Below, piece after piece: positions 17,876 through 26,444 of a DNA stretch of 50,807 bases. The translations under genes were made by a program, and so were the position numbers. The notes under the pieces are model-generated. The model was not told the origin of the DNA. It saw only the letters and a program-made list of their open reading frames with translations, and did no database searches. Source of the DNA: Rhodanobacteraceae bacterium (GTDB lineage: Bacteria; Acidobacteriota; Terriglobia; Terriglobales; Acidobacteriaceae); assembly GCA_025350865.1 (NCBI GenBank), contig JANXWZ010000060.1, forward strand, positions 1-50,807. The letters run 5' to 3'. How positions within the stretch are numbered: position 1 is the stretch's first letter; every line of letters begins with the position of its first letter.

Positions 17876-18772
17876 TTGAAAGTTCAAGCTGTGGTGTTTT
17901 CTGTCCTCCTTTCAGGCTTCGTCTATGGGGTGCGACAGCCGCTGACGGGTACTGATTTTCAGGCGGCGTCTCCGGCTGGCCAGCAAGCCGGTGCTCCTCC
18001 GCGACCGGCTCCGCTCCCATTTGCTGCCTATCCTGAACGTCCCAAGGCTCCCCAGGAAGTGCTTGATCGTGGCAAGGCTATCTATGGCGTAAGCTGCGCG
18101 TTCTGCCATGGGTCCGACGCGGGGGGCGGTGAAACTGGCCCCAATCTTCTGCGGTCTGGCGTGGTCCTCGCAGACGAAAATGGGGAGTTGGTCACGCCCA
18201 TCGTCCACGGTGCGCGTTCCAGTCTGGGTATGCCCCGAATCGACATCACCGACGCCCAGATCGTGGACGTAGTGGCTTGGCTGCACAGCCTGAAAGTTGC
18301 CAGCCGTACCGACGCACCTGAGGTGCCGATCAACATTGTCACCGGCAACGCCAAGGTTGGCGAAGCGACGTTCACCAAACGTTGCGCCTCGTGCCACTCC
18401 ATCTCGGGAGATCTGAAGACCTTCGCGTCGCTGTATAAGGACCCGCGTGCCATGCAGCAAGCCTGGCTGCTGCCAGGTGGCCCCGGCGGTCGACAACCGG
18501 GCGAACAAGCAGGCCCGGCATTGCAAGTGAAGCCGACCACCGTGACCGTATCGCTGCCCAACGGGCAGAAGGCGGAAGGAACCCTTGTCCGGATCGATGA
18601 TTTTTACGTCACGCTGAATGCGGCGGACGGCCAGACGCGCACCTTCACTCGTGACAACGACATCCCCAAGGTGGAGGTTCACGATCCTCTTGCACCGCAC
18701 CGGGACCTTCTCCGCAAGTATTCCGACCAAGAAATTCACGACATTACCGCATACCTGGTGACGACGAAATGA
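17876..18772 (+). CDS. Dihaem cytochrome c with inserted beta segment
   Basis: A 298-residue periplasmic protein with a signal peptide (about 1-20) and a proline-rich linker. Haem 1 is CAFCH at 74-78 with likely axial Met119; haem 2 is CASCH at 170-174. Between haem 2 and the final helix (about 277-296) lies a segment (about 220-262) with alternating hydrophobic residues, VTVSLPNGQKAEGTLV and FYVTLNAADGQ, which looks like a small beta domain inserted into the second cytochrome fold. The start is TTG, with GGAGG 7 bases upstream. Its TGA overlaps the ATG of the PQQ dehydrogenase (ATGA), so it is very likely that enzyme's electron acceptor. Confidence 0.88.
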   Translation: MKVQAVVFSVLLSGFVYGVRQPLTGTDFQAASPAGQQAGAPPRPAPLPFAAYPERPKAPQEVLDRGKAIYGVSCAFCHGSDAGGGETGPNLLRSGVVLADENGELVTPIVHGARSSLGMPRIDITDAQIVDVVAWLHSLKVASRTDAPEVPINIVTGNAKVGEATFTKRCASCHSISGDLKTFASLYKDPRAMQQAWLLPGGPGGRQPGEQAGPALQVKPTTVTVSLPNGQKAEGTLVRIDDFYVTLNAADGQTRTFTRDNDIPKVEVHDPLAPHRDLLRKYSDQEIHDITAYLVTTK

Positions 18773-20439
18773 ATGGACTGACACGATTTACCGCCGTTGC
18801 ACTCTTCGGTTTGTGCGGGCATGCACTGCTTGGTCAATCTCTTGACCCAGCCGCCATCCTGAACCCGCGTACGGACTCATGGCCTACCTATTCGGGCGAC
18901 TATACCGGGCAGCGTTTCAGCAAGCTCGACCTCATCAACCAGGGCAACGTCAAGTCGCTGAGCCTGGCCTGGGCGACCCACCTCACTGCGGGTTCCCGGC
19001 CCGGGGGTGGCGGCTTTTTCGCACCGCAGGGCGCTCCTACCATCGTCGGCGGCGTCGGCACTGCGGAGGTGGTCGGCGTCCCGGGCATTCGCGGCTCGCT
19101 GATCCAGGTCGACGGCGTCATCTATGCCACGTCGCCGGACAACGTGTGGGCTGTGGACGCGCATGACGGGCACGAACTCTGGCACTTCTTCTGGAGAACC
19201 CGAGGTGGTACTCACATTGGGAATCGCGGCATCGGGATGTGGCATGACCGCGTATATGTCGAGACTCCCGACGACTACCTGATCTGCCTCGATGCCAAGA
19301 CGGGCAAGGAGATCTGGCACAAGGAGATCGCCGACTTCAACCTGCAATATTTCTCGACCATGGCTCCAATCGTGATCGGCAATCACCTGATCGTTGGAAC
19401 AGGAGACGACCTGGATGAGCCGGGCTTTCTGAAGTCGCTCGACCCGGATACCGGCGAACTGCAATGGATCTGGTATGCGGTGCCGATGAAGAAGGGCGAT
19501 CCGGGCCTTGAGACTTGGGCGAGCGTCGATGCGGCCTCCCACGGTGGCGGAAACGTCTGGGTTCCGGGTTCCTACGATCCAGAGACGCACCTCTACATCT
19601 TTGGAACGGGAAATCCGACCGCTGCCTACACCTCGTCAAAGCGCGGTCCGGGGGACAATCTGTACACCTGCTCCACGGTCGCTGTGAACGTGGATACCGG
19701 AAAGATGGCCTGGTACTACCAGAACTCGCCGCACGACACCCACGACTTCGATTCGACGCAGACTCCAACTCTGGTTGACGGGGACTTCAACGGCAAGCCC
19801 CGCAAGATGGCGATGACGATGGCCCGCAATGGCTATTTCTTCGTTCTGGACCGCGTGACCGGCGAACATCTGCTGACCAGCAAGATTTCTTCGACCGTAA
19901 ACTGGGCCGCTGAGCCGAACAAAGCTGGCCAGCCGGTTCGCATTCCGGCGAAGGACTTCGATATTGGCGGCGCACTTGTTTCACCGGCCAACGCAGGCGT
20001 GGCCAACTGGATGCCACCGAGCTTCGATCCCGAAACCGGCCTGTTCTACGTTCAGACCACGGACAGCTGGGCAATGTACTATCTCGCAACGCTGGATCCA
20101 CGTGGCGCGATGGGCCTGGGCGGCAAGGATGAGCTCAGCCTTGGAGTCGCGGGGACGTACCTGACGGCAATCGATTACAAAACAGGCAAGATTGGCTGGC
20201 AACACCGCTATCCGGGCACAAACACAAGGTTGCCGGACGGCATTCTGACGACCGCCGGAAAACTGCTGTTTGCAGCCGACGCCAGCGGCAACCTCGTAGC
20301 TTACGATCCCGCCACGGGCAAGACGCTATGGCATACGAGAATCGGCGTTAGCAATGCGCCCGAAACATACATGATGGACGGCCATCAATATCTGCTGGTG
20401 GCGGGTGGAGATACGCTCTACGCCTTCACCATCAACTAG
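18769..20439 (+). CDS. PQQ-dependent alcohol dehydrogenase-type quinoprotein
   Basis: A 556-residue eight-bladed propeller with a signal peptide (1-22). Tryptophan-docking repeats of the type DAxTGKexW recur along the chain. Catalytic features match the methanol/ethanol dehydrogenase family: Asn282 in the GTGNP turn (a calcium ligand in relatives), the GDNLYTCS segment, and HDTHDFD at 322-328 with the catalytic aspartate, probably Asp326. The adjacent Cys-Cys disulfide known from methanol dehydrogenases was not seen. It oxidises an alcohol or sugar in the periplasm and is translationally coupled to the cytochrome c upstream, the probable electron acceptor. Confidence 0.9.
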   Translation: MNGLTRFTAVALFGLCGHALLGQSLDPAAILNPRTDSWPTYSGDYTGQRFSKLDLINQGNVKSLSLAWATHLTAGSRPGGGGFFAPQGAPTIVGGVGTAEVVGVPGIRGSLIQVDGVIYATSPDNVWAVDAHDGHELWHFFWRTRGGTHIGNRGIGMWHDRVYVETPDDYLICLDAKTGKEIWHKEIADFNLQYFSTMAPIVIGNHLIVGTGDDLDEPGFLKSLDPDTGELQWIWYAVPMKKGDPGLETWASVDAASHGGGNVWVPGSYDPETHLYIFGTGNPTAAYTSSKRGPGDNLYTCSTVAVNVDTGKMAWYYQNSPHDTHDFDSTQTPTLVDGDFNGKPRKMAMTMARNGYFFVLDRVTGEHLLTSKISSTVNWAAEPNKAGQPVRIPAKDFDIGGALVSPANAGVANWMPPSFDPETGLFYVQTTDSWAMYYLATLDPRGAMGLGGKDELSLGVAGTYLTAIDYKTGKIGWQHRYPGTNTRLPDGILTTAGKLLFAADASGNLVAYDPATGKTLWHTRIGVSNAPETYMMDGHQYLLVAGGDTLYAFTIN

Positions 20440-20456
20440 CCGGATTTTACGCAAGG

Positions 20457-20488
20457 AAAGACCCAGAGCCGAAGCCCTGGGTCTTTTT
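20457..20488. terminator. Bidirectional rho-independent terminator
   Basis: A 10-bp stem AAAGACCCAG / CTGGGTCTTT (20457-20466 with 20477-20486), with an inner GC-CGAA-GC tetraloop and a T-run after it. The A-run on the other side lets it also serve the convergent cytochrome c gene. Confidence 0.88.
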
Positions 20489-20505
20489 ATCTCCCATCGG
20501 CCGGA

Positions 20506-20868
20506 TCAGACCGTTTTCAGATAGGCAATCACGTTGTCGATTTCACTCTCAGAGAGCTTGGTGCCCCAGGCCGGCATCTTGTTCTTGCCTTCCTTAATGA
20601 TCGTCTTGGCTTCAGCCGGGGTCTTCCTGGGGTGGGGCTTCTTCAACTCGCCATTGAGATTGGGCCCGAAGCCGACCTGCCCGGCAACCAAGGCGTGGCA
20701 TGCAAGACAGTTCTTGTTGAAGGTCTCCTGACCCGCCGCGACCATTAGTTTGGGGTTCGGTTTGGCACTTGGCTTGGCTGCGGACTGAGCCTGCGTGGCT
20801 GTGGCACCGTGAATCGCGGCGCTGAGGAAAACGACAAACAGTAACGTAGTCAGCGATGTCTTAAACAT
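20506..20868 (-). CDS. Small monohaem cytochrome c
   Basis: A 120-residue secreted cytochrome. The signal peptide is about residues 1-23, then an Ala/Pro/Lys linker, then a class I domain with CLACH at 54-58, GPNL at 68-71 and the axial methionine in KMPAW (Met98). The C-terminal helix ends IAYLKTV. GGAG lies 5 bases before the ATG. It faces the PQQ dehydrogenase gene and shares its terminator, so it may be a further carrier in the same electron chain; this is inferred from position only. Confidence 0.92.
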   Translation of the reverse strand: MFKTSLTTLLFVVFLSAAIHGATATQAQSAAKPSAKPNPKLMVAAGQETFNKNCLACHALVAGQVGFGPNLNGELKKPHPRKTPAEAKTIIKEGKNKMPAWGTKLSESEIDNVIAYLKTV

Positions 20869-21103
20869 TCAATCTCCAAGGGCGTTGGCGAACTTCGGCT
20901 ACGAGGCAAGTTCGGGGTTGAGGGTTGTCGGGTCGGCAGGCTTACTCAGATTCTGTTCCGATTATAAAAGGACGGCGATTCCGTTATGTGCGTCTTTTTG
21001 AGATTCGTTTGCACGACATTCAAATCGTCAACCGGGAATTACCCCTCCCTCACCTTAGACGCAGCGCTTTGATGATCCTCACTCACCTGCCAACCTCGCA
21101 ATC

Positions 21104-21134
21104 AAAACCGCGAGCCTATGTTCCGGCTCGCGGT
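21104..21134 (-). terminator. Rho-independent terminator of the TonB receptor gene
   Basis: Read on the minus strand: a 9-bp stem CCGCGAGCC / GGCTCGCGG (21108-21116 with 21125-21133), 8-base loop, followed by TTTTGATT. It lies about 60 bases after the receptor stop codon. Confidence 0.85.
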
Positions 21135-21156
21135 CTGCTTGCAACTCTTGGTCCGG

Positions 21157-21184
21157 GTCAAGCGGACCGGATGATCCGCTTGAC
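21157..21184 (-). other. Second 3-prime hairpin after the TonB receptor gene
   Basis: A perfect 10-bp stem (21157-21166 with 21175-21184, arms GTCAAGCGGA and TCCGCTTGAC) with an 8-base loop, extendable by one wobble and one GC pair. It begins 9 bases after the receptor stop and has no U-tract, so it more likely protects the mRNA end or aids the terminator that follows. Confidence 0.6.
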
Positions 21185-21193
21185 TCGCTCCTG

Positions 21194-24100
21194 CTACCAG
21201 ATGATCTTGAGGGCCAACTGGATGCTGCGGTTGTCCAACGAGGTTGAAGCAACCCTGCCTACAGTGCTGGTGGTGTCGATATTTCCGCCAGGGTTGGAGA
21301 AGATAGCGCGGTTGAGGATGTTGTAGGCCTCGGCACGGAACTGCGCGTGTACCCGCTCATAGATCTGCAGATTCTTGATCGCTGAGAGGTCGACGTTGGC
21401 AGTGCCGGGTCCACGAAGGGCATTACGGGTAACCCATCCCTGGATTCCAGGGTTGTCGGTTGTCGAACGGCTAAAGGAACCGGTGTAGTTGTTGGTGAAC
21501 ACCGAATCGTCGAACCAGTGGAAGGGCGATGGGCTATGAAGATAAGCATCCGACACCTTCTTGCCGGTGACCAGGAAGGCTCTGCAGCCGATGTTAGCCG
21601 CAAAGTTGCAACCTGTACGGGCGACGTTGAAGGGATAACCCGTGCGGAACTGCATCGCCGTCTGGAGCGACCAGCCACCGGCAATCACGTTGCCTGCTCC
21701 AGACTGCAGCATGCCCTTGCCTTTGCCGAAGGGTAGTTCGTACCCACCCGAGATAACGGCCTTGTTGCGGTTATCGAAGTTGGAGTAGGAACGGTCGAAG
21801 CGGAAGTCCGTTGCAAAGGACGAGTCGTTCGCACCCGCCTCACCAGAGAAGTTATCGAGGTTCTTCGACCACTGATAGCTGCCCAGGTAGTAAAAACCGC
21901 GCTTTGCACGTTGCTCGATCTTGATCGAACCGCCGTGGAAGTTCGCATCGCCCTTGGTGCTGCTGGTCAGGATGCCCTGGCCAAAGGAAGGATATGGACG
22001 GGATGCATTGGTACACTGCGTGTATGTTGGCACCTGGAACGGATATTGGATGCACATGTTCTGGTCATAGCGCTTCCAGGACTTGTGGGTTTCGCTTCCG
22101 GTGTAGGCCAGCTCGAGTATTACGCCGTGACCCAGGCTTTGTTGCAAGCTCAAATTCCACTCTTCCGTGTAAGGACGGCTGTTCTTCGGGAGAATCGAGA
22201 ACGGTGAAGGTACCTGAGTTACGCCAACAGCCTTGGTTGGATCGGGCCAGAGTTGATTGATGAAGTAGGCGCTGTAGGCCTGTTGGAAGTACAAAGGAGC
22301 GGCATAGCGCGTAAACTGCAGCTCGTTTGTGTTCAGGTTGTCGAGATAGATGCCGAAACCTGCACGGACGACAGTTCCGGGATGTGCCTCCCACGCAGCG
22401 CCGAGGCGCGGCATAAAGCCCTTCTTGTTCGGCTCGATGATTCCCGGACGGAAGGTTCTGCTTACATCGTAAGCCCCTGAATTGAGATAGAAGGCTGGAA
22501 TATTTGTCGGGATCTTGCTGAAGGTAACCTTCCCGGTTGATGGATCAAGCGTACCTTCCAGACCGTTCTGTTCGACGAATGGGCTGTTGTACTCCCAACG
22601 CAGACCAAGGACCAGGGTAAGGCCACGAGCAGCCTGCCAGGTGTCGTTGAAGAATGCGCCGTAAGTGTTGTCGCGATAGTGGCCCAGCGTCGTTCCAGAG
22701 TTACCGTTGCAGGCCGAGGTGCAGAAACCGCGGGCATAGTTCTGGAACTTGTTGTAGTAGACCGGGAAGCCCGTATCAGGATCGATGTAGCTGCTCTGGC
22801 TGGTACCGGTATTGTCGATGCAGTTCGTCTTGGAGCAGTTGTCGAAGGTTGCGTTACCACGCGAGTTGTTATCAGCAATCTGCCACGCACGGCGGTTCTG
22901 GTATTGGAAGCCAGTCTTGAAGGTTTGCTTGCCGTGCACCATGGAGAGTGAATCGCCGGCACTGAGGATATTCTCGTGACCACCCTGGTCACCCGCACCG
23001 TCGGCTACGTTGCTGTAACCGGCGATGGTAAAGCCGGCGCGTCCATTCTGCCGAGGCGAGTTAAGCGCAGTGACGTTGGTGAGGCCTTCCACCGCAGCCC
23101 AATTCTTGGAAGGATCCTGCAGCACGGCGAGGCCGATGTTGTAGAACTCGTTCCAGCCGATACGCACTTCGTTTACGATGTTCGACGAGACCAGGTATGT
23201 ATGACCGAGCACAGCATTGCGACCCAGTAGCGGGTTCGAAGTAAAGGCACCGTCCACCAAAGGCTGTAATTGCGCGGAGTCGAAGTTGATGTAGCGGCCG
23301 AAAAGCGAGTTCTTCGATGAAAGGGTGTAATCGCCACGCACCGTGTAGCTGTTGTAGCTTTCTGTGAACTGAGCGGCCGGAAGCGCATAGTTATTTCCGT
23401 TGAAGCCTGCGACCGCTGCATCGCTGGTCACCTTCGGATAAGTCGCGGCCAGCACGGCTGAGGCCTGGCTGGAGCCCTGCGCAGCGGGGTTAAAGCCCAC
23501 GGGGCTCTTAACGCCTATGCAGTTGTTACTGTTGGTCGCGTTCTTGACGCAGGCAGTACCTGGGAAGAGTACTGAGTTGCCTGCGACACCGGGGGTTGCC
23601 CCTGTGCCGTCACCACCAAGCTCTGCTGCCGTCGGGTACAAGGCAAAGAGAGGGTTAGAGCGCGCCGACTTCAGACCCTCGTAACCACCGAAGATAAACA
23701 GCTTGTCCTTGATGATTGGGAGGCCGACCGTGGCACCATATTGGTTACGGTAGAAATCCGGCTTCACAGGATTGCTAAGGTAAGTGGTGAAGTAGTTGCG
23801 GGCGTCGAAGATCGCATTGCGGGTGTATTCATATGCAGTGCCGTGAATGGTGTTCGTGCCCGACTTCGTCACCATCGATACGATCGCCTGGCCCTGGCCA
23901 TACTCTGTCGAGAAGGTCGAGCGCAGCAGGTTGAACTCCTGAAGTGCATCCGTGTTCGGCAGGACCGACATGTTGTTGAAGCGGATCGAGCGAACATAAG
24001 TGCCATCCAAAACGTAGTTGGTTGACGAGGCGCGTCCACCATCTACAGCGATGTAGAGCTGACGGCTGCTCGTCTGAGTACCCGTCTGTGCAGGAGTACC

Positions 24101-24736
24101 CGTCTGGCCGCTTTGTGGGGGCGAGACACCCGGAGCCAGCGTGGCGAGTTGGAGAACGTTACGGCCGTTCAGCGGGAGGTCGTTGATCTGCTTCTCGTCA
24201 ATGACCTGTCCGACTGTCGCTTCCTGGGTCTGCAACTGTGGAGGAAGCGCGGTCACCTCGACGGTCTCAGAAGTCGCGCCGACGCTCAAGGTCACTGAAC
24301 CATTGGCCGTCTTACCGATCTCAACGTCGATGGAGGGGATCTGAGCGGCTTTGAAGCCGGCCTTCTCTATGCGAATGCGGTAGTTGGCAGGAGGAATATT
24401 GGGGATCGACCAGGAGCCATCGTTTGCAGTTGTGGCGGTACGCTCAGCGCCGGTTCCTGTATTGATAAGGTGTACGGTCGCGCCCGGGACCGAAGCGCCG
24501 GTCGGATCGGTTACCTTGCCGACAGCATCGGAGGAAGAACTGGCCTGCCCAAAGGCCGACGGCGCAGCAACATTCAATAGGCAGAGTGGCGTTGCGGCTA
24601 CGACCAGCGCAAAGGAGAGGCGGCGCACGACGTTCAGGATGGGCTGTTCGACGCGTTGCCAGTCGCGAGACCGGGTGTGGTTGCCACCCGTTCCCTCATA
24701 CTGGCCCGACGTTTTGCGAGTGGATGCGATGTTCAT
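21194..24736 (-). CDS. TonB-dependent receptor, Oar-like, LacI-regulon member
   Basis: A 1180-residue outer-membrane receptor. The ATG at 24736 has GGAGG 8 bases upstream. The signal sequence is late: a basic stretch of about 38 residues precedes the hydrophobic core (about 41-60, ending AFGQA). A carboxypeptidase-regulatory-like domain (about 68-155) leads to the plug, with INDLPLNGRNVLQLATLAPGV, VDGGRASSTNYVLDG and MVTKSGTNT motifs, then a long barrel ending in tryptophan. It probably imports the glycoside used by the neighbouring locus: its promoter carries the same operator as the catabolic and transport operons. Paired extracellular-loop cysteines are frequent. Confidence 0.93.
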   Translation of the reverse strand: MNIASTRKTSGQYEGTGGNHTRSRDWQRVEQPILNVVRRLSFALVVAATPLCLLNVAAPSAFGQASSSSDAVGKVTDPTGASVPGATVHLINTGTGAERTATTANDGSWSIPNIPPANYRIRIEKAGFKAAQIPSIDVEIGKTANGSVTLSVGATSETVEVTALPPQLQTQEATVGQVIDEKQINDLPLNGRNVLQLATLAPGVSPPQSGQTGTPAQTGTQTSSRQLYIAVDGGRASSTNYVLDGTYVRSIRFNNMSVLPNTDALQEFNLLRSTFSTEYGQGQAIVSMVTKSGTNTIHGTAYEYTRNAIFDARNYFTTYLSNPVKPDFYRNQYGATVGLPIIKDKLFIFGGYEGLKSARSNPLFALYPTAAELGGDGTGATPGVAGNSVLFPGTACVKNATNSNNCIGVKSPVGFNPAAQGSSQASAVLAATYPKVTSDAAVAGFNGNNYALPAAQFTESYNSYTVRGDYTLSSKNSLFGRYINFDSAQLQPLVDGAFTSNPLLGRNAVLGHTYLVSSNIVNEVRIGWNEFYNIGLAVLQDPSKNWAAVEGLTNVTALNSPRQNGRAGFTIAGYSNVADGAGDQGGHENILSAGDSLSMVHGKQTFKTGFQYQNRRAWQIADNNSRGNATFDNCSKTNCIDNTGTSQSSYIDPDTGFPVYYNKFQNYARGFCTSACNGNSGTTLGHYRDNTYGAFFNDTWQAARGLTLVLGLRWEYNSPFVEQNGLEGTLDPSTGKVTFSKIPTNIPAFYLNSGAYDVSRTFRPGIIEPNKKGFMPRLGAAWEAHPGTVVRAGFGIYLDNLNTNELQFTRYAAPLYFQQAYSAYFINQLWPDPTKAVGVTQVPSPFSILPKNSRPYTEEWNLSLQQSLGHGVILELAYTGSETHKSWKRYDQNMCIQYPFQVPTYTQCTNASRPYPSFGQGILTSSTKGDANFHGGSIKIEQRAKRGFYYLGSYQWSKNLDNFSGEAGANDSSFATDFRFDRSYSNFDNRNKAVISGGYELPFGKGKGMLQSGAGNVIAGGWSLQTAMQFRTGYPFNVARTGCNFAANIGCRAFLVTGKKVSDAYLHSPSPFHWFDDSVFTNNYTGSFSRSTTDNPGIQGWVTRNALRGPGTANVDLSAIKNLQIYERVHAQFRAEAYNILNRAIFSNPGGNIDTTSTVGRVASTSLDNRSIQLALKIIW

Positions 24737-24826
24737 GGGTGTAGCCTCCGAAGATTTCGAGCGACAGCAAACTGGTCAATGGTCCCGATTTATAGAAATG
24801 TCCCGCTCGGATGAGAACGTGTGATT

Positions 24827-24840
24827 TTGAATCGTCTCAT
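24827..24840 (-). promoter_or_regulatory. LacI-type operator O1
   Basis: On the minus strand it reads ATGAGACGATTCAA, a CG-centred imperfect palindrome. It lies 15 bases downstream of the -10 of the receptor promoter, so a bound repressor would block early transcription. It shares TGAGACGATTCAA with operator O4 and TGAGACG with O2 and O3. Confidence 0.78.
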
Positions 24841-24855
24841 TTTGATTGCAGACGG

Positions 24856-24885
24856 ATAGTACCGACATCGCCGCAGCACTGTCAA
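24856..24885 (-). promoter_or_regulatory. Promoter of the TonB receptor gene
   Basis: Minus strand: perfect TTGACA (24880-24885), 18-base spacer, TACTAT as -10 (24856-24861), sigma-70 type. Operator O1 follows immediately. Confidence 0.7.
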
Positions 24886-25170
24886 GGTTCATTTTTTAGA
24901 ACCATTACAAGCTGGGCCGGGAAAATTGAAACGCTCAATTGTATTACTTTGTGAGTGCCGCTGCAGCCGCTCGGCCCGAGCACTTAATCCACAGCTCATC
25001 TATCGAACAGCAACAACTGCCACTTAGAACGGCTCAAGATGAAGATGCAAGGATCGAGCCGACGGTAGTTATAGACTGTGCTTCGGCTTTCGCGCAAAGC
25101 GCCGTCGCGGTGCTATCGTCATCTCCTTCGCCATTCCGCGATTGCATACGCTCGATATAGGATTGTGAAC

Positions 25171-26190
25171 ATGCCGCCAACACAGAAAGAACTGGCCAAG
25201 CTGGCCGGTGTATCTTCTGGCACTGTTTCGAATGTGATCAGCGGCGTCACCGCGGTGAGCGAGCGGTCGCGTCGCAAGGTTCTGGACGCGATCAAGGCGC
25301 TGAATTACCAGCCCAACCTGATCGCACGCAGCCTTCGCACCAACCGCACGAACACGCTCGGAATGGTCATACCGGACATTACTGTGCCCTTCTTCGCCCG
25401 GGTGGTTCGCGGCGCGGAATCGGCGGCACGCGAAGCCGGCTACTTCCTCAGTGTGCTCGATTCCGAAAGCAATCACACCCGCGAAACCGCGATCATGGGA
25501 GTCCTGCGCTCGCAGCGGGTTGAAGGCGTTTTGCTGGTGACGGCCGGCGGCCACAAGTGGTCCGAGCAGGAGTCCGCAGCCCTTCTTGCCGGTGTTCCGA
25601 TCGTCTGCCTGGATCGCCTCCCGATCGGCCTCGATGTCGATTCCATCTGCGTGGACGATGCACGTGCTTCGGAAATGGCAGTGATGCACCTGATTGAGCG
25701 CGGTCATCGCCGGATTGCGGTCATCACCGGGCCGCTGACCCTGCAGAACGAAAAGGAAAGACTGCGGGGCTATCGTCAGGCCATGCAGCGGAGCGGACTT
25801 GATGTCGACCCCGACCTGATCTGGAAGGGTAGCTTCGAGCAGGAGGACGTCGCCGCCCTGTGCCGGGCTGGACTTGCAAATCCGAAGTCTCGGCCGACGG
25901 CGATCTTCGCCACGAATGGAGTCACGAGCCTGGCTGCTCTCCGCGCCATGTACGCGATGCGCGTGACTACCCCCAAAGACATCGCTTACGTCACCTTCGA
26001 TGAACTGGCGTCGGAGGAGTTCTTCCGACCGGGGATTACCAGCGTCGTTCAGCCTGCCTATGAGATCGGCCACCGCGCGGTCGAGGTCCTGCTGCGTCGT
26101 ATTGCGGGCGGTGCGGCAGCGCGGCCTCTGGAGCGAGTCCGATTGCCAGCGAAGCTTATCGAGCGCGAATCATCGAGCAAAGCTCTCTAA
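25171..26190 (+). CDS. LacI-family transcriptional regulator
   Basis: A 339-residue repressor-type regulator. The open frame reaches back to 25078, but the ATG at 25171 places the helix-turn-helix at the usual N-terminal position: TQKELAKLAGVSSGTVSNVI at 4-23, then the hinge region with ARSLRTNRT (52-60). The C-terminal two-lobed periplasmic-binding-protein fold begins at about 62 (LGMVIPD) and contains the family segments VEGVLLV, ERGHRRIAVITGP and IFATNGV. It normally binds a sugar effector. It is encoded in the middle of the locus whose four units carry matching CG-centred palindromes, so it is the obvious candidate for their regulator. No copy of the operator was found at its own promoter. 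Confidence 0.93.
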   Translation: MPPTQKELAKLAGVSSGTVSNVISGVTAVSERSRRKVLDAIKALNYQPNLIARSLRTNRTNTLGMVIPDITVPFFARVVRGAESAAREAGYFLSVLDSESNHTRETAIMGVLRSQRVEGVLLVTAGGHKWSEQESAALLAGVPIVCLDRLPIGLDVDSICVDDARASEMAVMHLIERGHRRIAVITGPLTLQNEKERLRGYRQAMQRSGLDVDPDLIWKGSFEQEDVAALCRAGLANPKSRPTAIFATNGVTSLAALRAMYAMRVTTPKDIAYVTFDELASEEFFRPGITSVVQPAYEIGHRAVEVLLRRIAGGAAARPLERVRLPAKLIERESSSKAL

Positions 26191-26289
26191 GAGCTGTGTG
26201 CTGGCAGTGGTCCAGCCAGAGACGCTCGCGCTGCCAAGGTGAGGTGAGTTTTGAAGTTTCGGGACCGGGGATTTTCTTTGCAAAATGAT

Positions 26290-26319
26290 TTGACAGTCGC
26301 CTGAGTCGGTGGCTAGTAT
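26290..26319 (+). promoter_or_regulatory. Promoter of the PQQ-propeller/cytochrome unit
   Basis: TTGACA at 26290-26295, 18-base spacer, TAGTAT at 26314-26319. Two palindromes follow directly, covering the expected transcription start, which is classical repression geometry. Confidence 0.75.
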
Positions 26320-26331
26320 TCTCGCGAGAAT
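26318..26331. promoter_or_regulatory. Perfect 14-bp palindrome next to operator O2
   Basis: ATTCTCGCGAGAAT is a perfect CG-centred palindrome that overlaps the -10 end and abuts operator O2. Its sequence differs from the O1-O4 consensus, so it may bind another regulator or a second dimer. It occurs only here among the promoters of the locus. Confidence 0.6.
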
Positions 26332-26343
26332 GAGACGTCTCAG
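26330..26343 (+). promoter_or_regulatory. LacI-type operator O2
   Basis: ATGAGACGTCTCAG, containing the perfect 12-bp palindrome TGAGACGTCTCA. The 16-mer GAATGAGACGTCTCAG is identical to that at O3. It lies just after the promoter of the PQQ-propeller genes. Confidence 0.85.
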
Positions 26344-26444
26344 ATCGCAGACCCAACGGCACGCAGGAAATCAATTCACCGTCGTTACCGGCAACAGCAA
26401 TTACTGAGTTTTAGAGTCACAGGCTTTTCGATGAGGAAGTCCCT

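Larger units (their letters stand above)
20869..21193. other. Intergenic region holding two tandem 3-prime hairpins
   Basis: About 325 bases between the cytochrome c start and the end of the large TonB receptor gene, both on the minus strand. The right half holds two hairpins listed separately. The left part must contain the cytochrome promoter, but no strong -35/-10 pair is evident. No gene is supported. Confidence 0.4.
24737..25170. other. Divergent intergenic region between TonB receptor and LacI regulator
   Basis: 434 bases. The left part carries the receptor's leader, an operator and promoter listed separately. A further inverted motif AATTGA-AACGC-TCAATT is at 24924-24940. The right part leads to the regulator start and has only a weak TAGGA ribosome site and no evident promoter. 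No gene is supported. Confidence 0.5.

Noticed and set aside
20925..21326. 133-codon plus-strand open frame near the end of the second TonB receptor gene
   Set aside because: It crosses both 3-prime hairpins and overlaps the receptor gene antisense; no coding evidence.
24924..24940. AATTGA-AACGC-TCAATT inverted motif as a fifth operator
   Set aside because: It is odd-spaced and does not match the CG-centred consensus; kept only as a note in the intergenic entry.
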